A stretch of DNA of 64,000 nt from the NCBI GenBank assembly GCA_030537675.1, contig JAUNVL010000002.1:44947-108946 (forward strand). The letters are read 5' to 3'. Positions 36,381-45,330 of this stretch are shown in pieces. Origin of the DNA: Propionibacteriaceae bacterium (GTDB lineage Bacteria; Actinomycetota; Actinomycetes; Propionibacteriales; Propionibacteriaceae). A model generated the notes under the pieces. It did not search any database. It was not told the origin of the DNA and saw only the letters and a list, made by a program, of their open reading frames with translations. Position numbers and translations under genes: made by a program. How positions within the stretch are numbered: position 1 is the stretch's first letter; each line of letters starts with the position of its first letter.

Positions 36381-36408
36381 GTCGCAAACCCAACGTCGCG
36401 ACCCCAAC
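36381..36408. repeat. Two adjacent imperfect 14-bp repeats
   Basis: GTCGCAAACCCAAC (36381-36394) is followed at once by GTCGCGACCCCAAC (36395-36408), 12 of 14 identical, with a further decayed unit (TATCGCAACGCC) after it. They lie in the 228-bp gap between pheA and the antiporter gene. Function unknown. Confidence 0.45.
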
Positions 36409-36586
36409 CCAATATCGCAACGCCTGCGACAGGTCGTTCGCGTTCAGCCCAGAGTTGGCGAACTGACATGGGGTTGACGTTCCGCAAGTCAGTCGAGCTC
36501 CTCTGCGCGATGGTGCTGCCCGTTCTTGGAACTGCCGCGACGACGTTGGATAGCATTCCCGCGCCGCCTCACCGAGAGATCACCAG

Positions 36587-37939
36587 ATGAATGCCGTACT
36601 GATTGCCGTCCTGGTCATGCTCGTTCTCGCGGTCATACGCGTCCACGTGGTGCTTGCGCTCGCTGCTGGCGCCATCGTGGGTGGTGTCGTCGCGGGCCTG
36701 GGGCTCGACGGCACCATGGTGGCGTTCCAGGACGGTCTGGGTGCGGGCGCCAAAATTGCGCTGTCCTATGCCCTGCTGGGCGCTTTCGCCATGGCCGTGG
36801 CGCACTCGGGGTTGCCACGTCTGCTGGCCGACTGGATCGTGGGGAAGCTCGGGGACCCCGACGCCCCCGATCAACGGGCGGTCGAATGGGTCAAGTGGGG
36901 GATCGTTTCGGGGGTCCTGGCGATGGCTGTGATGAGCCAGAACCTCATCCCGGTGCACATCGCCTTCATCCCCCTGCTGGTCCCGCCGCTGCTGGGCATC
37001 CTGACGCGGCTGCGCATCGACCGACGGCTCATCGCCTGCGTCCTGACCTTCGGCCTCGTCACCTCCTACATGTTCCTGCCCATTGGCTTCGGACGGATTT
37101 ACCTGCACGACATCCTGCTGGGAAACATCGAGAAGGCGGGCATGGACGTCGGCGATGTCAGCATCATGTCCGCGATGGGCATCCCTGCGCTGGGGATGGT
37201 GTTCGGGCTGCTGATCGCTGTCTTCATCTCGTACCGCAAGCCGCGCCAGTACGACCCGGCCGCGACGGTGGACGCCGACGCACCCATCGTTGCCAGGATC
37301 TCCCGGTTCAAGGTGGGGGTGTCGCTGGTGGCCATCGTCGCATGCTTCGTGATTCAGGCGTGGATGACGGCCATCGGGACCGAAGCCGATCCGCTCCTCG
37401 TGGGGGCACTCGTTGGTCTTGCCGTCTTCATGATGACGGGTGTCGTCGGGTGGAACGAGGCAGACCGCGTGTTCACCGGCGGGATGCGGATGATGGCCAT
37501 GATCGGGCTCGTCATGATCACGGCCCAAGGATTCGCCTCCGTCATGAACGCAACGGGCGACATCGAGACACTGGTCGCACAGGGTTCAGCGCTGTTCGGC
37601 ACCAACCGGGCGCTGGCCGCCATCGTCATGCTCCTGGTGGGCTTGGTGGTGACCATGGGCATCGGCAGCTCGTTCTCGACGCTGCCCATCATCACGGCCA
37701 TCTACGTCCCGTTGTGCATCACGCTGGGCTTCTCCCCGCTGGCGACGGTGGCCATCATCGGTACGGCCGGGGCGCTCGGCGATGCGGGATCGCCCGCCTC
37801 TGACTCCACCCTTGGCCCGACGGCCGGACTGAACGCCGACGGGCAGCACGATCACATCCGGGGCAGCGTCATCCCCACATTCCTGCACTTCAACCTGCCG
37901 CTGTTGGCCGCGGGGTGGGTGGCCGCACAGGTCCTCTGA
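36587..37939 (+). CDS. Na+/H+ antiporter-family membrane transporter
   Basis: 450 aa with about eleven or twelve hydrophobic helices across the whole length. The pattern, including AFAMAVAHSGLP, AVMSQNLIPVHIAFIPLLVPPLL (quoted in parts) and the late DAGSPASDSTLGPTAGLN, fits the NhaC-like / YuiF-type family often annotated as Na+/H+ antiporters. Ion or organic acid exchange cannot be told apart by sequence alone. TAGCAT (about 36549) may be the -10 box. A weak GAGAG precedes the ATG. Single gene. Confidence 0.75.
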   Translation: MNAVLIAVLVMLVLAVIRVHVVLALAAGAIVGGVVAGLGLDGTMVAFQDGLGAGAKIALSYALLGAFAMAVAHSGLPRLLADWIVGKLGDPDAPDQRAVEWVKWGIVSGVLAMAVMSQNLIPVHIAFIPLLVPPLLGILTRLRIDRRLIACVLTFGLVTSYMFLPIGFGRIYLHDILLGNIEKAGMDVGDVSIMSAMGIPALGMVFGLLIAVFISYRKPRQYDPAATVDADAPIVARISRFKVGVSLVAIVACFVIQAWMTAIGTEADPLLVGALVGLAVFMMTGVVGWNEADRVFTGGMRMMAMIGLVMITAQGFASVMNATGDIETLVAQGSALFGTNRALAAIVMLLVGLVVTMGIGSSFSTLPIITAIYVPLCITLGFSPLATVAIIGTAGALGDAGSPASDSTLGPTAGLNADGQHDHIRGSVIPTFLHFNLPLLAAGWVAAQVL

Positions 37940-37982
37940 CCATCGCGTTCCCGGACTGCCTTTGGGCTACGTCGAGCCTGGG

Positions 37983-39557
37983 TCAGTGGGGGACCCGGAG
38001 TTGCAGGGCTGAGGGCAGGACCTTGAACGTCAGTTCGGTGGTCTCCCCGATGACGTCGCCGTCCAACTCGTACAGCTCCTCGCCACCGAGTTCGATGTGC
38101 ACGCGCTGACCGGTGCGACGGTCCATGGTGGACGGCTCCTTACCCTGCGCCAGCACGGCGGAGACCATCTGCGTCAGTTCCACCTGGTTTTTGGGCGAAG
38201 CGATCAACACGTCCAGGACACCGTCGCGCGCCGAGGCCTCAGGCATGAGGGTGAGGCCGGCCTGCAGGTCGCTGACGTTGCCCACCATGACGAGTGACGC
38301 ATCCCGCACCAGCGGCTCGTCGTCATCCACGGTGACGCTCGCGTGGAATGGACGGGCCTTCACATGGTTGAGGCCGGCGATGACGTAGGCCGCGACGCCG
38401 ATCTGGTTCTTGAGTTCCTCGTTGGTGTCATTGAGGACGGCGGCATCGGCGCCCACCCCGCACATCACTGCGGCGAACTCGACGTCACGGCCAGGGGCGC
38501 TCACTTCCAGGATGTCGATCGCGGTGGTGCGGCCTCGCAGTGCCACGTCGAGTGCGCGCTCGGCGTCGAACGGGATCTTCATGTTGCCCGCGAGCAGGTT
38601 CCCGGTGCCGGACGGCACGATCGCGACGATGGCACCCGTGTTGGCCAGCGCCCCGCACACCACCCGTACCGTGCCGTCGCCGCCGGCCACCATCACGAGA
38701 TCCACCCCTGCGTCCAGTGCCTGCTGCGCCATGCTGCGTCCGGGATCGTCGATGGTGGTGGACAACCAGATGGGCGGCCCCCAGCCGTCCTCTGCAAGTC
38801 GTCGCTCGATCAGCCCCTTGAAGACGGTCTGGTCCAGCACCTTGGTGGGGTTGTAGATGATGGCGGCCTTGCCGCCACCAGCCTCGGGGCGGGACGCCAG
38901 GCGGACGGTGTTGACCCCGCAGATGAGGTTGGCCGCGTTGGCCACCAGCGCACCCAGCAGGATGCCACCCACCACGTCGGTGATCCGGTTGGCGCGCATC
39001 AGCAGGAGGTTGGCCCCCACGAGCAACACCAGCACGGTCCCCGCGAACTGCCAGGCGCGAATGGTGCCTCGGCGACGGCGCGCGACAGTGACCAGGGTGG
39101 CGAACATGATGGCGACGCTCGTGGCGGCCACCATGTGCGGTGACGGGTAGGCGGGACCCTGGTGGGAGATCAGGTGGGACCAGTCCGATGGCGGCCGCTC
39201 ACGGCCGATCAGTGCCTTCAGGAGAGTGGCTGAGCCGAAGCCGAGCAACGCGGCCAGTACGAGGGAGGCCGACACCGTGGTCAGTTGTCGGCGGCTCGCC
39301 CACCAGCTCGCAATGATCAGCGACGCGTAGGTGACGGCAGGCAGGGTGACGAGCGCGATGGCTGAGCCGATCTGGCCGATCCAGTGCTGCGCAGGCGGCG
39401 CCGGTACCTGCCAGAGCTCGTCCAGAGCTGTCGGGGTGAACAGGGTCCACAGGGTGAACGCCACGGCGAGGCTTGCCGTGGCGACCACGTTGAACATCGA
39501 GCGTTGCCACTGGGTCATGCGCGCATTGTTCCACGGGCTGTGGTGCTCCAGCGCCAT
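37983..39557 (-). CDS. PAP2-like membrane domain fused to diacylglycerol kinase domain
   Basis: 524 aa. The N-terminal half (about 20-225) has six hydrophobic helices and PAP2 phosphatase motifs: KALIGRERPP (motif 1) and PSPHMVAAT (motif 2). In motif 3 the stretch MRANRITDVVGG has Asn where the nucleophile His is expected and lacks the preceding Ser-Arg. The C-terminal half (about 235-524) is a lipid kinase domain with VAGGDGTVR and PSGTGNLLA intact. It may phosphorylate diacylglycerol or a polyprenol at the membrane. ATG at 39557 overlaps the upstream stop (TGATG). An ATG at 39518 is an alternative. Confidence 0.85.
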   Translation of the reverse strand: MALEHHSPWNNARMTQWQRSMFNVVATASLAVAFTLWTLFTPTALDELWQVPAPPAQHWIGQIGSAIALVTLPAVTYASLIIASWWASRRQLTTVSASLVLAALLGFGSATLLKALIGRERPPSDWSHLISHQGPAYPSPHMVAATSVAIMFATLVTVARRRRGTIRAWQFAGTVLVLLVGANLLLMRANRITDVVGGILLGALVANAANLICGVNTVRLASRPEAGGGKAAIIYNPTKVLDQTVFKGLIERRLAEDGWGPPIWLSTTIDDPGRSMAQQALDAGVDLVMVAGGDGTVRVVCGALANTGAIVAIVPSGTGNLLAGNMKIPFDAERALDVALRGRTTAIDILEVSAPGRDVEFAAVMCGVGADAAVLNDTNEELKNQIGVAAYVIAGLNHVKARPFHASVTVDDDEPLVRDASLVMVGNVSDLQAGLTLMPEASARDGVLDVLIASPKNQVELTQMVSAVLAQGKEPSTMDRRTGQRVHIELGGEELYELDGDVIGETTELTFKVLPSALQLRVPH

Positions 39558-40477
39558 CAGGACGTGGTGGGCGGGAGCATCTCGCGTGCGAGACAGGAGT
39601 TCTCGATCTCCTTCGGCGTTCCCGAGTAGTACTGGCCGCACCACGCCGTCACGTCCTCCTTGCTCGTGAACCCGGCGTCGGCAATGGTTCTCCAGAAGAC
39701 GTCGCCGCTCTTGGGCTGCTTGCCGAAATCGCTCGTCCTGACCAACAGGACCCTCGCGCTCCCCGAGAAATCCAGAGCCAGCTCTTCATGGAGGGCCAGG
39801 ATGTCGTCCTCATAGAAGACATGGCTCCCGTTCTTGGCCGTCTGTTGGGGGTCCGTGGTGCCGCTCTTCTTCGTCGACAGCACCGCCACCCAGCGGCCGT
39901 CGAGGGCGATGAATGGCAGGGAATCGGTCCGACGCAGTTCCAGCTCCGCCCGTGCCGCGTCCTGCACATCGACGGTGATTTCTGTCTCCGATGTGGGCGC
40001 AGTGACGGGCTCGGGCGTTGAAGGGCTCAGGGGCTCCGCCGTTGGTGGGGCGCTCTGCATGGCGGTGGGAACGGAATCACTGGTGGGGCTGGGTGGCGGA
40101 GCGAGCGTTGCCTCCGCGGTGGGTGAGGGTGCCATCGTGGTGGTGGGTCCCTCACCGGAAAAGAAGTAACTCCAGCCCACAACGATCAGGCCGACGAGGA
40201 CCAGCAGGCTGATCGCGGCCACCGCGATGATAATGACGGGACCCCTCGGCGCCGGTGCCGCTCCCGGTGGTGTCGGGGGTGTCGGGGGTGGGCCGCCCCC
40301 CACAGGTGCGGGTGCCATCATGGCTGGCCCAGGAGCGGATTCGTCCCAAGGCGTCATGGGGGACTGCGTCTGCCCCGGTTGCTGGTTCACCGGGCGCCCC
40401 GGTGAGGAGTGGGCCTGACCGCAGCGCGGGCACACGGGGCCGTCGAGTGGTAGGCCGCACTTCGTGCAGGGGTACAT
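39557..40477 (-). CDS. Zinc-ribbon membrane protein of unknown function
   Basis: 306 aa. A zinc ribbon at the very N-terminus (CTKCGLPLDGPVCPRCG) is followed by a Pro-rich linker, one transmembrane helix (about 83-107), a long Thr/Ser/Pro-rich stalk (to about 175), and a folded extracytoplasmic domain of about 125 residues with two cysteines near the end (WCGQYY, NSCLA). The ribbon should face the cytoplasm. GGAGGG precedes the ATG. Its stop overlaps the start of the PAP2-lipid kinase gene, implying a shared role in envelope lipid handling, but no specific function is known. Confidence 0.75.
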   Translation of the reverse strand: MYPCTKCGLPLDGPVCPRCGQAHSSPGRPVNQQPGQTQSPMTPWDESAPGPAMMAPAPVGGGPPPTPPTPPGAAPAPRGPVIIIAVAAISLLVLVGLIVVGWSYFFSGEGPTTTMAPSPTAEATLAPPPSPTSDSVPTAMQSAPPTAEPLSPSTPEPVTAPTSETEITVDVQDAARAELELRRTDSLPFIALDGRWVAVLSTKKSGTTDPQQTAKNGSHVFYEDDILALHEELALDFSGSARVLLVRTSDFGKQPKSGDVFWRTIADAGFTSKEDVTAWCGQYYSGTPKEIENSCLAREMLPPTTS

Positions 40478-40560
40478 GTGCCCTCCATCTGCCGGTGGAG
40501 TCCGAAGATCCTCACCGTAGCACCGGGATCTCCGCATGGGCCGTGAAGGGGATGCTTGAG

Positions 40561-40566
40561 TAGGCT
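40561..40566 (+). promoter_or_regulatory. -10 box of a leaderless serS mRNA (TAGGCT)
   Basis: TAGGCT ends 7 nt before the serS ATG. No SD is present between them. Confidence 0.5.
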
Positions 40567-40573
40567 GTCGACC

Positions 40574-41848
40574 ATGATTGATCCGAAGTTTCTGCGCACC
40601 GATCCCGACCGTGTTCGTCGTTCCCAGGCCTCGCGTGGCGAATCGGTGGAACTGGTGGACGAATTGGTGGCTGCCGACGCCGCCCGGCGCAGCCACATCG
40701 CCACCTTCGAGAACCTGCGGGCTGAGCAGAAGACCATCGGCAAGTCGGTTGCCCGCGCTTCGGGGGAGGAGAAATCCGCCCTGCTGGTGACCACGAGGAA
40801 GCTGGCCGCCGACGTCAAGGCGGCCCAGGCTGCCGCTGATGAGTCCGGCACCCGTTTCGACGAGCTGATGCTGCAGGTGGGCAACCTGGTGCAGGACGGC
40901 GTCCCGGAGGGCGGCGAGGACGAGGGCACCGTCCTGGAAACGGTCGGCACGCCGCGCGACTTCGCCGCGGAGGGCTTCGAACCCAAGGACCACCTGGAGC
41001 TGGGGGAGTCGCTCGGCGCCATCGACATGGAGCGCGGTGCCAAGATCTCGGGATCACGCTTCTACGTGCTGACGGGCGTGGGCGCCATGCTGGAACTCGC
41101 GCTGCTGAACCTCGCCATGACCAAGGCCATGGAGTGGGGATTCACGCCCATGATCCCGCCCGCGCTCGTGAAGCCCTCAGCAATGGAGGGCACCGGGTTC
41201 CTCGGCCAGGCTGCACAGGACGTCTACCACCTGCCGGCTGATGACCTGTACCTCGTGGGAACCTCCGAGGTGGCACTGGCTGCCTACCACTCCGACGAGA
41301 TCCTCGACGTCGACACCCTGCCGCGGCAGTACGTGGCCTTCAGCCCCTGCTTCCGGAAGGAGGCGGGCTCCTACGGCAAGGACACCCGGGGGATCTTCCG
41401 GGTGCACTGGTTCGACAAGGTGGAGATGTTCGTGCACTGCCGTCCCGAGGACGCCGAGTCCTGGCACGAGCGGCTGCTCGGGTTCGAGAAGGACTTCCTC
41501 GAAGCACTCGAGGTGCCGTTCCAGGTGCTCGACGTGGCTTCGGGCGACCTGGGGCTCTCCGCCGCCCGCAAGTTCGACTGCTACGCCTGGCTCCCCACCC
41601 AGAAGCGATACCGGGAGGTGACGTCCACGTCCAACTGCACCCAGTTCCAGGCCCGACGTCTCGGTATCCGGTACCGCGGCGAATCGGGCACCGAGCCCGT
41701 CGCCACCCTGAACGGGACGCTGTGCGCCATGACACGCATCATCATCATGCTGCTCGAGAACCACCAGCAGGCCGACGGTTCCGTCCGTGTACCCGAGGCG
41801 TTGCGCCCCCACCTGGCCGGCCGTGAGTTCCTGGCGCCGCTCGCATGA
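40574..41848 (+). CDS. serS: Seryl-tRNA synthetase
   Basis: 424 aa class II synthetase. The N-terminal coiled-coil arm that grips the long variable arm of tRNA-Ser spans about 30-100. Class II motif 2 reads [27 protein letters not shown] in part, and motif 3 is [28 protein letters not shown] is the serine-site block. The ATG at 40574 gives [10 protein letters not shown], the standard start. It overlaps the HAD phosphatase gene by 4 nt (ATGA). Confidence 0.97.
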   Translation: MIDPKFLRTDPDRVRRSQASRGESVELVDELVAADAARRSHIATFENLRAEQKTIGKSVARASGEEKSALLVTTRKLAADVKAAQAAADESGTRFDELMLQVGNLVQDGVPEGGEDEGTVLETVGTPRDFAAEGFEPKDHLELGESLGAIDMERGAKISGSRFYVLTGVGAMLELALLNLAMTKAMEWGFTPMIPPALVKPSAMEGTGFLGQAAQDVYHLPADDLYLVGTSEVALAAYHSDEILDVDTLPRQYVAFSPCFRKEAGSYGKDTRGIFRVHWFDKVEMFVHCRPEDAESWHERLLGFEKDFLEALEVPFQVLDVASGDLGLSAARKFDCYAWLPTQKRYREVTSTSNCTQFQARRLGIRYRGESGTEPVATLNGTLCAMTRIIIMLLENHQQADGSVRVPEALRPHLAGREFLAPLA

Positions 41849-42687
41849 GCCACGCCCTGACGAGGACCACGGCAGACTTTGGAGGGCGCAGCGGCCACCA
41901 GCCGGATCCGTCCTTCCACCCGAAGCTGGTGGCGCTGGACATCGACGGCACCCTGGTTGACGGCGACGGTGTGCTGCGCGACGACGTCCACGATGCTGTC
42001 CGCCGCATTCTCGCCGCCGGTGTCCCGGTGGTGCTGTCAACGGGCCGTGGATGGACGTCCACGGACATCGTCTTCCACCAACTGGATCTTCCCCCCGGCT
42101 GGGCTGTCACGGCCAACGGCGCCATGGTGGTGAAGTACCCGCCGTTGGAGGTGGTGTCAGAGGAGCGGTTTGACCCGGCCGACAGCATCGCCAAGGTGGC
42201 GGAGGCAGCGCCCGGTGCCATCGTCGGCGTGCAGGAAGGACTCACGTGGCGTGTCACCCGTCCGTTTCCCGACGGCGAACTCCACGGTGACGTGGTGGTG
42301 GAGACTTTGGAGGAACTTGCGTCGCGCCCCGTCTCCCGCATCGTGATTCGCGATCCGGACAGTTCCGAGGCCGTGTTCAACGAGATGGCCCAGTCGCTCG
42401 GCCTCCACGAGGTGGCCTACTTCATTGGCTGGTCCGCCTGGCTGGACATCGCACCCAAGGGGATCGACAAGGCCCACGGCCTGCAACTCGTGGTGGACGC
42501 CATGGGACTCACTGCCAAGGACGTCCTCGCCATCGGCGATGGCGGCAATGACATCGAGATGCTCGCATGGGCAGGGCGTGGCGTGGCCATGGGCGATGCA
42601 GCAATGAACGTGCGAGCTGCTGCCGACCACGTCACCGGGTGCTTCGCCGACGGAGGCACCGCGGAAGAGCTGGCGCGCTGGTTCTGA
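41845..42687 (+). CDS. HAD-superfamily (Cof-type, IIB) phosphatase
   Basis: 280 aa. Motif I is [11 protein letters not shown], motif II LSTGRG, the motif III lysine lies in [11 protein letters not shown], and motif IV is [11 protein letters not shown] type IIB cap lies between motifs II and III. These enzymes dephosphorylate sugar phosphates, nucleotides or cofactors such as FMN; the substrate is not predictable. It is translationally coupled to serS, a pairing common in actinobacteria, which suggests housekeeping rather than a special pathway. Confidence 0.9.
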   Translation: MSHALTRTTADFGGRSGHQPDPSFHPKLVALDIDGTLVDGDGVLRDDVHDAVRRILAAGVPVVLSTGRGWTSTDIVFHQLDLPPGWAVTANGAMVVKYPPLEVVSEERFDPADSIAKVAEAAPGAIVGVQEGLTWRVTRPFPDGELHGDVVVETLEELASRPVSRIVIRDPDSSEAVFNEMAQSLGLHEVAYFIGWSAWLDIAPKGIDKAHGLQLVVDAMGLTAKDVLAIGDGGNDIEMLAWAGRGVAMGDAAMNVRAAADHVTGCFADGGTAEELARWF

Positions 42688-42714
42688 CGAGCTGAGCTGT
42701 CCCTGAACGCCAAC

Positions 42715-42747
42715 GAGGGTGCCCGCAGTGATCCTGCGGGCACCCTC
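42715..42747. terminator. Bidirectional hairpin terminator
   Basis: GAGGGTGCCCGCAG (42715-42728), loop TGATC and CTGCGGGCACCCTC (42734-42747) form a perfect 14-bp stem between two convergent genes (stops at 42687 and 42768). Confidence 0.88.
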
Positions 42748-42767
42748 ATTGGTGGCGTCAATGGTTC

Positions 42768-43316
42768 TCAGGCGGCGGTGACCCGACGGCGGATGCCACC
42801 CTTGACCTCTGCGGCTGCCCGCATGACCTGGGCAGGTGTGGGCTGGGCCTTGACGGGGGCAGGCGTGAGTCCGTCGCGCTCGATGCGACGGAGGTGCCGC
42901 TTCACCGTCGACACTGAGCAGCCCACCCGTGTCGCAATGGCGCTGAGGGGCTCGTTGGGGTTGGCAACGCGGAGCCGGTGGATTTCGTTGCGGTCGAACT
43001 GGCGCCCCGAATTGACGCCGGCGTAGGCGTCGAAATCGTCGTCGGAGACCACGACGCCGAGACGGCTGCGGATGTCCTGGCGTTGGCGTTTGGTGGTGCC
43101 TGCCACGAAACCATTGACATCGAACTTCGTGACGGCGTCGGTGAGGCACTCGGCCTGGAGGGGACAGCTGGCGCAGAGCTTTTCTGCCTGGGTTCGCAGC
43201 ATCGCCTGTTCCCGACGGTTCGCCTGCTTGCTCGCGGGCTGGGTGTCATCGAGTAGAGGGTGGAGGAACACGTTGGTGTAGGTCATGCAGGGGGTCTCGG
43301 TTTCAGTGACCGTCAT
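42768..43316 (-). CDS. WhiB-family iron-sulfur protein with C-terminal HTH extension
   Basis: 182 aa, about twice the size of many WhiB proteins. Four cysteines fit the 4Fe-4S ligands: C10, then C48, C51 and C57 in LCASCPLQAEC. GFVAGTTKRQR replaces the usual G-W-G-G turn. Residues about 107-145 add a helix-turn-helix (LSAIATRVGCSVSTVKRHL), followed by a basic tail (GGIRRRV). The ATG at 43316 is preferred: GGGAG is 7 nt upstream, and the next ATG at 43286 would remove C10. It is likely a redox- or sigma-factor-linked regulator that binds DNA itself. Confidence 0.82.
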   Translation of the reverse strand: MTVTETETPCMTYTNVFLHPLLDDTQPASKQANRREQAMLRTQAEKLCASCPLQAECLTDAVTKFDVNGFVAGTTKRQRQDIRSRLGVVVSDDDFDAYAGVNSGRQFDRNEIHRLRVANPNEPLSAIATRVGCSVSTVKRHLRRIERDGLTPAPVKAQPTPAQVMRAAAEVKGGIRRRVTAA

Positions 43317-43644
43317 GGCATCTCCCTTTCAAAGCTCACCCGGCTGGTGACGGGTTACGTATTGCGTATGAATCAAGAGTGCCGGAACAACAGCCGCGGC
43401 AACAGACCCTTTAGTGTGGGGTCCTACCCGTCTTCTCTGGGTATCGATCACCCACGGGTCTGAGCACACGTACTCATTGACCATGCAGGCTTGCGATGTC
43501 TCGATGAAGATGCTGGTCAACGTCCATTCCGGGACATGGAAATCGTGATTTCACCACACCCTGAAGGGTGGTCCCGACGGCTGGTTTCGATTGAGCGCTA
43601 ACGTGGAGGACGTCATGCACGCAATTCCTCATGAAGGGTCAACA
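43317..43644. other. Gene-free 328-bp divergent region between WhiB-like and aldo/keto reductase genes
   Basis: This is the longest gap without a gene. It holds the promoters of both flanking genes. TAACGT (43599-43604) could be a -10 box for the reductase. A GGAGG (43605-43609) stands 5 nt before an in-frame ATG at 43615. There is a loose repeat of ACCCGT/ACGGGT around 43430-43460. I see no tRNA or obvious small RNA. Confidence 0.5.
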
Positions 43645-44649
43645 ATGGAATACCGCAAGCTCGGCAATTCTGGATTCAAGATCAGCGCCATCACGTACGG
43701 GAACTGGCTGACCCACGCCTCACAGGTGGAGAATGACAGGGCCAATGCCTGCGTCAAAGCGGCACTGGATGCCGGTATCACCACGTTCGACACAGCAGAC
43801 ACCTACGCCAACACTGCCGCGGAAGTGGTGCTCGGCGATGCGCTGAAGGGGCAGCGTCGGGAGTCCCTGGAGATCTTCACCAAGGTCTACTTCCCGACCG
43901 GACCCCACGGCCCCAACGACACCGGGCTGTCACGCAAGCACATCATGGAGAGCATCAACGGCTCCCTGGATCGACTCCAGACCGACTACGTCGACCTCTA
44001 CCAGGCGCACCGCTACGACGTCGAGACGCCGCTCGAGGAGACGATGCAGGCCTTCGCCGACATCGTCCGACAGGGCAAGGCCCTCTACATCGGCGTCAGC
44101 GAATGGAATGCCGAACAACTCCGGGCAGGCCACGCGCTCGCGACGGATCTTGGATTCCAACTCGTCAGCAACCAGCCCCAGTACTCGGCGCTGTGGCGGG
44201 TCATCGAGGACGAGGTGGTGCCGGCCTCACGCGAGCTGGGGATGTCCCAGGTGGTGTGGTCGCCCATGGCCCAGGGCGTCCTCAGCGGCAAGTACAAGCC
44301 GGGGCAACCGGCCCCGGAAGGCAGCCGCGCCACCGACGAGAAGGGGGGCCAGAAGATGATCGAGCGCTGGCTGCGCGACGAGGTCCTGACTGCCGTGCAG
44401 AAACTGCAGCCGATCGCCGACGGGCTCGACATCACGATGGCGCAACTCGCCATCGCCTGGGTGCTGCAGAACGACAACGTCGCCACGGCGATCATCGGGG
44501 CATCGCGTCCTGAACAGATCGCGCCGAGCGTCGAGGTGGCCGGTCTCACCCTCGAGGCTGACGTGATGTCGGCAATCGACGACGCGCTCTCGGGTGTCGT
44601 CGAACGGGATCCGTCGCTGACGCAGTCGCCCGAGGCCCGCATCAGCTGA
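43645..44649 (+). CDS. Aldo/keto reductase
   Basis: 334 aa NADPH-dependent TIM-barrel reductase. The catalytic Asp and Tyr are in FDTADTYANT, the Lys in FTKVYF, and the His in YQAHRYD. The NADPH-binding end has AIIGASRPEQI. Similarity is to the KCNAB/YghZ-like group, which reduce methylglyoxal and other carbonyls. MEYRKLGNSG at 43645 is the usual family start, with GAAGGG 7 nt upstream. An ATG at 43615 with a strong GGAGG would add ten residues and is a real alternative. Confidence 0.88.
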   Translation: MEYRKLGNSGFKISAITYGNWLTHASQVENDRANACVKAALDAGITTFDTADTYANTAAEVVLGDALKGQRRESLEIFTKVYFPTGPHGPNDTGLSRKHIMESINGSLDRLQTDYVDLYQAHRYDVETPLEETMQAFADIVRQGKALYIGVSEWNAEQLRAGHALATDLGFQLVSNQPQYSALWRVIEDEVVPASRELGMSQVVWSPMAQGVLSGKYKPGQPAPEGSRATDEKGGQKMIERWLRDEVLTAVQKLQPIADGLDITMAQLAIAWVLQNDNVATAIIGASRPEQIAPSVEVAGLTLEADVMSAIDDALSGVVERDPSLTQSPEARIS

Positions 44650-44689
44650 GCGCTGGCCCCGCCCAGGCGGGACCATGACCAGTGATGCA

Positions 44690-44734
44690 CGCGGGGGGGT
44701 GGTGGGGCGGATGATCGCCCTGCCACCCCCCGCG
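44690..44734. terminator. Hairpin terminator between aldo/keto reductase and ferritin
   Basis: CGCGGGGGGGTGGTGGGGCG (44690-44709) pairs with CGCCCTGCCACCCCCCGCG (44716-44734), with one or two mismatches and a 6-nt loop. The flanking genes are convergent. Confidence 0.7.
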
Positions 44735-44747
44735 GCAGTGAAGGACG

Positions 44748-45260
44748 TCAGTCGGTGGTGAGTTCCGCACCGGGGCGGCGGCCGAGTTCGGAGTCGAGCC
44801 GGAGCAGACCGTTCCCGTCGCCGTCGATCATCCTGATCCGGCCAATGATGGCGGACACGGTCGACTCCTCCTCCAACTGCTCCTCGATGAACCAGTTGAG
44901 CAGTGGGAACGAATCGATGTCGCCCGTGCGCTGCGCCAGCCGGTAGATCTCCCGGATGGATTCCGACACCTTCTTCTCGTGTGCCAGAGAGGCCTCGAAG
45001 GCCTCCAGCACGGTTGCTGCGTGCCGGCCGAAGGGGGTGATGGGCTGGATCAGCGGCGTCGCTTCCCTCTCCAGCATGTGGACGACGAACTTCTCCGCGT
45101 GGTCCTGCTCCTCCTCAGCCTGGGCCCGGAACCATCCCGCGATGCCGGGCAGGTCGATGGCGTCCATGTCGATGGCCAGTTGCCGGTAGACGATGGCCGC
45201 GCCGAACTCCATGGTCACCTGATTGTTGAAGGCCTGTTCAAGTTCATCCGTGAGCTTCAT
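44748..45260 (-). CDS. Ferritin
   Basis: 170 aa four-helix iron-storage protein. Ferroxidase residues are visible: Glu in MEFGAAIVYRQ, the Glu and His of EEEQDHAEKF, and the Glu residues in EEQLEEEST. The lack of a central haem-binding Met pattern suits bacterial ferritin rather than bacterioferritin, though this is not certain. It forms 24-mer shells in the cytoplasm. It is divergent from the start of the polysaccharide locus with only 70 bp between the starts. Confidence 0.9.
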   Translation of the reverse strand: MKLTDELEQAFNNQVTMEFGAAIVYRQLAIDMDAIDLPGIAGWFRAQAEEEQDHAEKFVVHMLEREATPLIQPITPFGRHAATVLEAFEASLAHEKKVSESIREIYRLAQRTGDIDSFPLLNWFIEEQLEEESTVSAIIGRIRMIDGDGNGLLRLDSELGRRPGAELTTD

Positions 45261-45318
45261 GGATCCAACCTACCGGGGCGATCCTTGTGGGAAGTGATCC
45301 TCGGAGACACCTGCTGCC

Positions 45319-45324
45319 TATACT
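45319..45324 (+). promoter_or_regulatory. -10 box at the head of the polysaccharide locus (TATACT)
   Basis: TATACT, close to consensus, ends 6 nt before the GTG at 45331. It predicts a leaderless transcript for the first gene of this operon. Confidence 0.55.
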
Positions 45325-45330
45325 TCGGGC

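Noticed and set aside
43351-43372. TTACGTATTGCGTATG near the WhiB promoter as a fourth copy of the TACG palindrome
   Set aside because: The half-sites are spaced one base too far apart and the outer flanks do not match. I judge it a chance similarity, though a weight-matrix score would settle it.
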